Shown piece by piece: positions 42,489 through 47,815 of a stretch of DNA of 47,815 nt. Each line of letters starts with the position of its first letter. Positions within the stretch are counted from its first letter, which is position 1. The notes beneath the pieces were generated by a model. That model was not told the DNA's origin. It did not search any database and saw only the letters and a program-made list of their open reading frames with translations. Source of the DNA: Alphaproteobacteria bacterium (GTDB lineage: Bacteria > Pseudomonadota > Alphaproteobacteria > Sphingomonadales > Sphingomonadaceae); NCBI GenBank assembly GCA_030431435.1, contig JAUIJI010000007.1:1-47815 (forward strand), read 5' to 3'. A program made the translations under genes and the position numbers.

Positions 42489-42692
42489 CCTTTTCAGCAA
42501 GTTAGTGCGAAGAGGGCGGCGATTTGCGCCAGAACGGCCGCAGCAGCAATCAGATAGCAATCAGGCAAGAGGTGCGTCACCTTGGACAAGGGTGCGAGAA
42601 ATGCTGCGGTAATGAACGCAGGCGTATTTGCCGCCTTGACGGAGGGCGAGCAATACACGATTCTTTGACCGACACGGCGAAGGAGGCCGAAA
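42489..42692. other. Gap between tRNA-Lys and the toxin-antitoxin pair
   Basis: 204 bp with no supported gene; short reading frames lack start signals and coding character. A weak promoter-like TTGACG occurs at 42636-42641 ahead of the DUF433 gene, with GATTCT at 42659-42664 (17-bp spacing). Composition is a little richer in A/T than the chromosome to the left. No integrase fragment is visible. Confidence 0.5.
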
Positions 42693-43385
42693 ATGGAGCA
42701 TCGTCAGATAGAGGCGGATCCGCTGCTTGCCGGCTTTTATAGTCCGGCTGAGGTGTCGCGCCTGCTCCAAGTCGCCTCTCCGAAACTCCGGGGATGGCTA
42801 AACGGATGGTCGAACAGCGCGAGCGGGCCGATCATTGAGCGGGACTTTCAAGGCACCCGCACGATTAGCTTCCTCGATCTAATGGAGCTTCGCTTTGTCG
42901 AGGCTTTTCGGAATCAGGGCGTATCAATGCCAACGTTACGCGCTGCCGCGACTAGAGCTCGGAAGGAGTGGGATCAGCCGCACCCGTTCGCTCTGTCGAG
43001 GGCGCGCTATCTCACCGACAGACGGAGCGTGTTTGCCCAAGTTGCCGAACAGGAAGGCGACAAGGTCACATGGGACATGGCCACGGGCCAACATGAAATG
43101 TGGGACGTCATTGAGGCGACGATCGCAAAAGGTGTCGAGTTTGATCCCCAATCCGATCTTGCGCTTCGTTGGTATCCACGGCCCCTCGAGTTCCCAATGA
43201 TCTCTATCGATCCGGCGGTCGCGTTTGGCAAACCAGCGTTGATTAAGGAAGGCATACCGACCGCGGCAATCCGGCGAATGTGGAAGGCCGAGGGGGGCAG
43301 CATAAGCCGCGTTGCAGAAGCATTTCGAATTGACCTGGACGCGGCGCAGGCCGCAGTCGAATATGAGATTCAGACAGCAAATTGA
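42693..43385 (+). CDS. DUF433 antitoxin with N-terminal MerR-like helix-turn-helix
   Basis: 230 residues. N-terminal region FYSPAEVSRLLQVASPKLRGWLNGW looks like a MerR-type winged helix start; the C-terminal ~70 residues are a DUF433 domain: MISIDPAVAFGKPALIKEGIPTAAIRRMWKAEGGSISRVAEAFRIDLDAAQAAVEYE. DUF433 proteins are antitoxins of PIN-like (DUF5615) toxins; most are ~80 residues, so this is the long form with an added DNA-binding part. Overlaps the toxin gene by four bases (TTGA). It lies just beyond tRNA-Lys in accessory DNA. Likely represses its own promoter. Confidence 0.85.
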   Translation: MEHRQIEADPLLAGFYSPAEVSRLLQVASPKLRGWLNGWSNSASGPIIERDFQGTRTISFLDLMELRFVEAFRNQGVSMPTLRAAATRARKEWDQPHPFALSRARYLTDRRSVFAQVAEQEGDKVTWDMATGQHEMWDVIEATIAKGVEFDPQSDLALRWYPRPLEFPMISIDPAVAFGKPALIKEGIPTAAIRRMWKAEGGSISRVAEAFRIDLDAAQAAVEYEIQTAN

Positions 43386-43840
43386 GGATTCGTGCTGACG
43401 AACATATCGCGCCAGCGATTGTCGAGGCGATCAATCTGGTTGCCATCGGAGATGGATTCGATTTGACCTCAGTGCTGATAGAGGGTTTTCGTGGAAGTAC
43501 AGATGTCCATTGGATAACTGCTTTTGCGAGCGATGGTGGCCAAGCAATTCTCACAGCGGACACCGACTTTCTGAAGCAACCTCCCCAAGTGCTGGCGATC
43601 GAGCGCACGGGCCTCCGGATCATCCATCTGCCCAATGCCTGGGCAAATGCGAGCCGCTCCGCACAAGCCGGACATCTGCTATCTTGGTGGGAGCGAATTG
43701 AGGCGCAGCTAATGGTGATGAAGCCTCGTGAATGCTACACGATGCCTTTCCTCAATTCAGAGGCAGCTTTGAAGAAGGTCGCAATCGACTTCCAGCGGAT
43801 GAATAAGCGGGCAAAGAAGGCGGAGCGACGAGGCCGCTAG
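43382..43840 (+). CDS. PIN-like (DUF5615) toxin of the TA pair
   Basis: 152 residues from a TTG at 43382 that overlaps the antitoxin stop. N-terminal RADEHIAPAIVEAI, then TDVHWITAFASDGGQAILTADTDFL: acidic residues D6, D41, D60 and D62 match the Asp/Glu set of PIN-like nucleases (LLDENLSP ... GxxDxxI ... ILTxDxDF). The C-terminal ~60 residues (FQRMNKRAKKAERRGR end) are basic and longer than typical DUF5615 toxins, perhaps for RNA binding. Predicted ribonuclease neutralised by the upstream DUF433 protein; activity not tested by sequence. Confidence 0.83.
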   Translation: MRIRADEHIAPAIVEAINLVAIGDGFDLTSVLIEGFRGSTDVHWITAFASDGGQAILTADTDFLKQPPQVLAIERTGLRIIHLPNAWANASRSAQAGHLLSWWERIEAQLMVMKPRECYTMPFLNSEAALKKVAIDFQRMNKRAKKAERRGR

Positions 43841-43995
43841 GGCGCCCGATGAACCATATCCCAAGTTATATTGCGCATGGGCCGCTCGTTCGTTGAGACA
43901 ACGACACATTGCGCACCTCCTCTCAGCCTCGCTGTCATTGGAATTAATTTCAGTTTCAGGCAGTCTGGTGGCGCCTATTGCATTGATTAGCGAGC

Positions 43996-44511
43996 CTAGA
44001 GATTTATCTCCGCCGCAGCAGCAGTGTAGGTAAGTTCCCATGACGACTGGCCGAGGCCCGCGCCGCCGAAGACCCCATTGGTGAACTGCTTGAATCGCAG
44101 CACCGCGCCGTCACGCGTCCATTGCACGATCTCGCCCTGCCTCTCGAGGATGTTACCCGCGCGACCGCGCTGGATTAGCGGCTCGCCATACCGCGCTGAA
44201 AGCGCACCCAGCACCCTGTCGGAGCACCTTCCTGCGATCGACCCCCGGCCTTTGACTTTGACAGTGTCGACAAAGCCGTTTTCGTGCTGGATTTCGACCT
44301 CGGCTTCACAACCTTCGAGAATGACAACGTCTTCCACCTCAGTCTGATTGCGATGGTACTTTATGCGGCCACGCTCTTCTGGGTAGATCGCCCGCACTTC
44401 GTCTACGCTCATGCCCGCTTCCACGCGGTCCCAGAGCAAGACTCTGTCCTGCGCATTGGCAGGAGTGGCAAGCGCGGTCGCCAGCAATACCGTGATGAGT
44501 TGCAGCTTCAT
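43996..44511 (-). CDS. Secreted protein of unknown function
   Basis: 171 residues with signal peptide MKLQLITVLLATALATPANA. The mature region starts QDRVLLWDRVEAGMSVDEVRAIYPEERGR, a pattern (GMSxxEVRxxYP) seen in small periplasmic proteins related to BamE/SmpA-like domains, then VILEGCEAEVEI and AGRCSDRVLGAL with two Cys. Family similarity is weak. Opposite strand to the TA pair; it begins a GC-poorer stretch. Intact by length and signal. Confidence 0.7.
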   Translation of the reverse strand: MKLQLITVLLATALATPANAQDRVLLWDRVEAGMSVDEVRAIYPEERGRIKYHRNQTEVEDVVILEGCEAEVEIQHENGFVDTVKVKGRGSIAGRCSDRVLGALSARYGEPLIQRGRAGNILERQGEIVQWTRDGAVLRFKQFTNGVFGGAGLGQSSWELTYTAAAAEINL

Positions 44512-44811
44512 ATTCCCCCCATTTTAGAACTGCTGACCTCGCGGCCCTGTATTCACAGCTATACCATCGGTCGGCCGATATACAACGCAGTTCCTAGTAG
44601 ACGCACTACTTCGCTTGGCTACGCGGGAGTACTTGTACCTGCGTTTCGATTAATGGGCAAAACTGAGTGCGGCTCTGGACTCTCGTCTAGTAGTGGGGAA
44701 TCTTAACGATGGGCCGATTGCTGTGAGTCCGGCGCTCCTTTGACCACGGGAGGTGCGTACGGTGCCTCAGGGTGGGCGGCCCATCCGCCCTAAGTCATAG
44801 GAGAACCACCA
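44512..44811. other. Intergenic leader region before the 43-residue gene
   Basis: 300 bp without a supported gene. It contains a short hairpin, GGGCGG (44774-44779) with CCGCCC (44785-44790) and a 5-nt loop, about 10 bp before an AGGAGA ribosome site at ~44799. The hairpin could act as a leader structure. Elsewhere in the gap I see no clear promoter. Confidence 0.5.
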
Positions 44812-44943
44812 ATGGCAAAGGGAACTCGCGGACGGGATGCTGGCAACGGCCAATTCATCACCGTCAAGGAGGCTGAGCGTCGCAAGAAGACTGCGATTGT
44901 TGAGCGCTTCGACAAGGATAAGAACGGTCGGCCGAAGAACTGA
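44812..44943 (+). CDS. 43-residue basic protein, conserved-looking small ORF
   Basis: 43 residues, ATG at 44812 with an AGGAGA site. Sequence pattern: KGTRGRDAGNGQFITVKEAERR then KKTAIVERFDKDKNGRPKN. The motif RDAxTGxFVxxxxAxxxPxTTVxE is found in many short bacterial proteins that databases often mislabel as multidrug transporters, with no membrane segment. A 13-bp hairpin terminator follows 18 bp after the stop. A free-standing, well-expressed cassette (RBS + ORF + terminator) in accessory DNA; function unknown. Confidence 0.75.
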   Translation: MAKGTRGRDAGNGQFITVKEAERRKKTAIVERFDKDKNGRPKN

Positions 44944-44961
44944 GCCGTTCTGATCTGAGGT

Positions 44962-44994
44962 GGTCGCTGAGAGCCTTATGCGCTCTCAGCGACC
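44962..44994 (+). terminator. Terminator of the 43-residue gene
   Basis: Perfect 13-bp stem, 44962-44974 with 44982-44994 (GGTCGCTGAGAGC and its complement), 7-nt loop, then TTT and AGG. Strong hairpin with a short T-run directly after the small gene. Confidence 0.8.
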
Positions 44995-45046
44995 TTTAGG
45001 TCTAGAGCAACGGAAACGGACTGACTCGAAAATTGCACCTTTCGAC

Positions 45047-45202
45047 TCATCCAAACGTCACCACCAGAAACACCACAAAGAACGCGACACACAGCGCAGC
45101 CGCATAGCGTTCAGCGCGGGGCGATCCGCCACGTGAGGCAGGCTCCGTTTCGCTCCAACGGGCTCTCGACAAGGCCCCTCTCCCTAATAGATTGCCGACC
45201 AT
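45047..45202 (-). CDS. Possible small single-TM protein
   Basis: 51 residues from an ATG at 45202 (no good ribosome site) or longer from a GTG at 45235. C-terminal ALCVAFFVVFLVVTFG is one hydrophobic segment preceded by GGSPRAERYAA. It lies after the phage-type genes on the same strand and may be a tail-region or lysis accessory protein, but no family is recognised. Weak call. Confidence 0.35.
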   Translation of the reverse strand: MVGNLLGRGALSRARWSETEPASRGGSPRAERYAAALCVAFFVVFLVVTFG

Positions 45203-45269
45203 GGATCGCGCGTTGGCTAACCTTCCCAACCACACACTGAATGATACACCTCGCGCAACTACAGAGTGT

Positions 45270-45524
45270 CTAATCCACGCCCTTTAGCTTAGACGGTCCA
45301 TGGCTATCTGTCTTGTCGATTATGCGATCAATAAGATCTGCAATCTCCGCGAGCATCTGGCCAGCCTCATCCTTCCCGATGGCGTCGAGACGCATTGATC
45401 GTGCAATTGCCTTGCCGTCAATCAGTCCTGCTTGGTCCAAGCTGCCGATGAGAATGGCCAGGCCGCGCGCGTTGGCTCCTACTTGCTGCCCCAAAGTTTG
45501 GCATGTTCTTTCAATAGAATTCAT
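45270..45524 (-). CDS. Small protein coupled to the phage tape-measure gene
   Basis: 84 residues. ATG at 45524 overlaps the tape-measure stop by four bases (ATGA), so it is translated with it. Helical composition: NSIERTCQTLGQQVGANARG, LIGSLDQAGLIDGKAIARSM, AGQMLAEIADLIDRIIDKTDS. No signal or membrane segment. Position directly downstream of a tail tape-measure gene suggests a small tail assembly or accessory protein; not recognised otherwise. Confidence 0.6.
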   Translation of the reverse strand: MNSIERTCQTLGQQVGANARGLAILIGSLDQAGLIDGKAIARSMRLDAIGKDEAGQMLAEIADLIDRIIDKTDSHGPSKLKGVD

Positions 45525-46640
45525 AGTCGTCTCCTGTTCGCTTGCCCGAGCGTGAACGCCGCTGCCTGGCGCATCTTCCCCTCCGCTGTAGCTTGGTCGA
45601 ATTCCACGACAACTTGCGAGCTCTTTTCAATAATCCTCGCATCCAGATCACCGCTCAACTGCAGCCGCACTGTGGCCACACCCCCGTCGCTGACACCGGG
45701 CATGGCAAGGCTCTGGTTCGGGGTGATGTTGCCCGCCGCATTGGGGGTGAACAGCTCCGGCCCGTTCTCGCCCACGAGATACGCTTTGCCCGTGCTGACC
45801 GGCCCGCCGGTGGCACGCGCGCCACCGAATATCGAGCCGATGGCCGCGCCGATACCGGACAGAAGCCCGCCGCCACCGCCACCAGTGCGCAGCGCATCGG
45901 CCAGCGGTCCAAAGATGTTCTGGTCAAGAAAGATGGACAGCAGTTCTTTCAGGAACGGGTCTTTCACGCCAAGTTCGCTGCTGATCGTATCGACAATCGT
46001 GTCGTTCATGCGCCTGATCTGGCGCGCGGTCGCCTCCTCTACGCGCGCGTCCACATCGCCCGCATTCTCGGCATAGCGTTCCAGCGGACCGGCAAACTGG
46101 CGTTCTGTGACGCCTTTTCTCGCCCCAGCGGTCTTGTTCAGCGCGTCAAGGGCAATCTGTGCACGCTCGCGCTCGGTCTTGGCCAAGTCCTGATTGGCAA
46201 TGGTCGCTTCCAGCTTGGCGCGCAGGTATTCATCCTCGGCGGCAAGAATGCGAAGGGCGATTTCGCGGCGCTCGGCATCTGTTCTGGCAAGGTCGAACTG
46301 CAGGCGCAGGGCATCGCGCTCGGCCTCGTAGCGCTCGTCGGCAAGGTCTTGCTCGTCGCGCGCGATCTGCCGACGCTCCTCTGCCGCAATGGCATCGCGC
46401 TCGGCATTGGCGATGGCCTCAATGGACAGGCGCAATTGCTCGCGCTGCGCGTCGTTCAAGTCTGCGTCGGCTTCGATCGATGCAAGGGCCTGCTGTTCGG
46501 CAATGGCCACCTGTTCGCGGCGCAGTGCGGCCTCTTGCTCGGCACTGGTAGCAAGGTCCAGCTCGGCGCTGATAATCCGAATGCGGTTGGCCGCGAGTTC
46601 ATCTTCGAACTGGCGCTGGATATCGGCGGCGGAGGGGCCG
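45521..46640 (-). CDS. Phage tail tape-measure-like protein, 5' part missing at contig join
   Basis: C-terminal ~370 residues of a tail length-tape-measure-type protein; the N-terminus is lost at ~46,640 where sequence of another origin begins. Visible: a long coiled coil rich in Ala/Glu/Arg/Gln (heptads such as RREQVAIAEQQALASIEADADL, LADERYEAERDALRLQFDLA), a Gly-rich hinge (LRTGGGGGGLLSGIGAAIGSIFGGA) and the common tape-measure end motif ATGGPVSTGKAYLVGENGPELFTP. The last residues bear LSGDLDARIIEKSSQVVVEFDQA. Downstream small gene overlaps its stop. With tRNA-Lys this indicates a prophage or remnant. The translated frame continues past 46,640 but is not tape-measure sequence there. Confidence 0.82.
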
Positions 46641-46660
46641 GAGGGCTTCTCCGATATCTG
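46620..46660. other. Chimeric junction between sphingomonad phage DNA and foreign DNA
   Basis: Left of here the minus strand reads as phage tape measure (SAADIQRQFEDEL); right of here the plus strand reads continuously as a kinase in another frame (EGFSDIWHTFQARGG) with markedly higher GC and different codon use. Neither gene has its natural end at this place: both are cut. Exact break is uncertain to ~20 bp. Confidence 0.75.
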
Positions 46661-47815
46661 GCACACCTTCCAGGCGCGGGGGGGCGAGACGCTCGCCCCC
46701 GACGCGAGCCTGACCCTCGACGCGGGGGCGATGACCCTCGCGCCGTCCGACGGGCTGATCGGCCCCGCCCAGGTCGACCCGACCTCGCTCGCCTCGCTCC
46801 GGCTCGACGGCGCCGCGCCCGACTTCACGCCGGGCGACCTGCTCGGTCGGGGCGGCATGGGCGAGGTCCGGAGCGCGGTCGACCACACCCTCCGGCGCGA
46901 GGTCGCGCTCAAGACCGTCAGCCGCGGCGTCGGGACGCGCTCCTCGGCGGCGCTCCTGCAGGAGGCGCTGTTCACGGGCTACCTCGAGCATCCGAACATC
47001 GTCCCGGTCCACCGCCTGGGGGCGGACGAGGAGGGCCAGCCGGCGTTCGTGATGAAGCGCGTGGTCGGGACGAGCTGGCGCGACCTGCTCCGCGACCCCG
47101 ATCACCCCGGCTGGTCGGCCCTGGCCGACGATCGGCTGCGCGCCAACCTGGAGATCCTGGGCGACGTGTGCAACGCGGTCCACTTCGCGCACAGCCGCGG
47201 CGTCCTGCACCGGGACATCAAGCCCGCGAACGTGATGGTCGGCGAGTTCGGCGAGGTCTACCTGGTCGACTGGGGGCTCGCGATCCGGCTCGACCGGCTC
47301 GAGCAGGCGCCCGACTCGATCGTGGGGACGCTGGCCTACATGGCGCCCGAGATGCTCGAAGAGCCGACGCAGCTCACGGAGCGGACCGACGTCTACTTGC
47401 TCGGCGCGACCCTGCACGAGGTCTTGTCCGGCAAGCCGCGCCACGACGGCTCGGCCCACTACAACGTGATGCTGAGCGTCTACCGGAGCGAGCCCCAGGA
47501 CTTCCCGGTCGAGGTCCCGCGGGAGCTGACCACGCTCTGCAATCAGGCCACGGCCCGCGAGCCCGAGCGGCGCCCCGCGAGCGCGCTGGAGCTCAAGCGC
47601 GCCCTCGAGCGCTACCTGGAGCACCGGGGCTCGATCGCGTTGGCCGAGCGCGCCGGCGAGCGGCTGGCCGTCCTCGAGCAGGAGGCCAAGGCGGGCGCGG
47701 CTGAGTCGCGCCTGGCCGCGCTCCTGGCCGAGTGTCGGTTTGGCTTCGAGCAGGCCCTGCACACCTGGCCCGAGAACCCCGGCGCGCGGAGCGGCCTGCA
47801 GCGCTGCCTGGAGGG
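46641..47815 (+). CDS. PknB-type Ser/Thr protein kinase fragment from a different genome
   Basis: Open frame with no stop to the window end (391 codons plus 2 bases), partial at both ends. Kinase core: glycine loop GRGGMGEVRSAVDHTLRREVALK (Lys of VALK), catalytic loop HRDIKPANVMV, DFG position as VDWGLA, and GTLAYMAPE; then a bacterial-style C-terminal stretch (ERRPASALELKRALERYLEHRGS) leading into a TPR-like ALHTWPENPGARSGLQRCLEG. The DWG variant and the C-terminal pattern are typical of Myxococcota and Planctomycetes kinases. GC is visibly higher than the rest. Not expected in this sphingomonad; most likely from joining of unrelated reads. Confidence 0.85.

Noticed and set aside
42489-46640. 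Search for an attR copy of the tRNA-Lys 3' end
   Set aside because: No repeat of the T-arm/acceptor sequence is found in the window, so element limits cannot be set.
46641-46975. Extension of the minus-strand tape-measure frame beyond the junction
   Set aside because: This part is antisense of the kinase and has no coiled-coil or phage character.
45542-47704. A 720-codon plus-strand frame crossing the junction
   Set aside because: It is antisense to the tape-measure gene on the left and out of frame with the kinase on the right, so it codes for nothing real.
46641-47815. Kinase as a genuinely acquired gene or part of a defence system
   Set aside because: Both flanking genes are truncated at the same place and composition changes abruptly, which fits an assembly join better.

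Overview
The window looks like chromosome of a Sphingomonadales alphaproteobacterium (Novosphingobium/Erythrobacter-like). The grounds are GC-rich coding DNA throughout, a lignin-aromatic gene set typical of that group (NOV1-type lignostilbene dioxygenase, LigW), an FzlA-type GST-like division protein, and the mini-hairpin repeat found in sphingomonad genomes. The last ~1.2 kb (from about 46,640) is different DNA: it encodes part of a PknB-type Ser/Thr kinase of the kind seen in Myxococcota/Planctomycetes and is best read as a chimeric join.

Layout. (1) 1-8,018, minus strand: a complete glutathione-dependent formaldehyde oxidation route. It runs frmA (S-hydroxymethylglutathione dehydrogenase), three tandem VOC/glyoxalase-fold genes, fghA (S-formylglutathione hydrolase), fdsG-fdsB, mobA, and fdsA (cut by the window edge). 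(2) 8,145-14,159: an aromatic-acid-type MFS transporter and a MarR regulator, divergent from a lignostilbene dioxygenase; the latter is followed by a lipoprotein serine hydrolase, a DUF3237 protein and a Cu/Zn SOD lipoprotein. (3) 14,196-16,007: DEAD-box RNA helicase. (4) 16,159-21,866, minus strand: a tight four-gene unit of aldehyde dehydrogenase, LigW (5-carboxyvanillate decarboxylase), MFS transporter and benzoylformate-decarboxylase-like TPP enzyme. A further MFS gene lies upstream, divergent from a SnoaL/NTF2-fold protein. (5) 24,117-42,385: mainly housekeeping genes: fzlA, PBP1A, a DegP-type protease, hflK-hflC, mrp, an orphan Mo-hydroxylase large subunit, hemH, an SDHAF4-like factor, rsmB, an acidic Glu-Pro repeat protein, msrA, a secreted methyltransferase-like protein, aguB and folK. 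(6) 42,413-46,640: tRNA-Lys(TTT) followed by accessory DNA with a DUF433/PIN-like toxin-antitoxin pair, small unknown genes and the 3' part of a phage tail tape-measure gene. (7) 46,641-47,815: foreign kinase fragment.

How the parts may work together (inference). Known sphingomonad pathways for lignin beta-1 and beta-5 dimers use NTF2-fold gamma-formaldehyde lyases (LdpA, PcfL) that release formaldehyde and make stilbenes, which lignostilbene dioxygenases split to vanillin-type aldehydes. This window carries candidates for each step plus the whole formaldehyde-to-CO2 chain. The LigW operon could feed vanillate from carboxylated biaryl lignin units. The most novel points are the three VOC proteins inside the formaldehyde operon and the ALDH-LigW-MFS-BFD operon.
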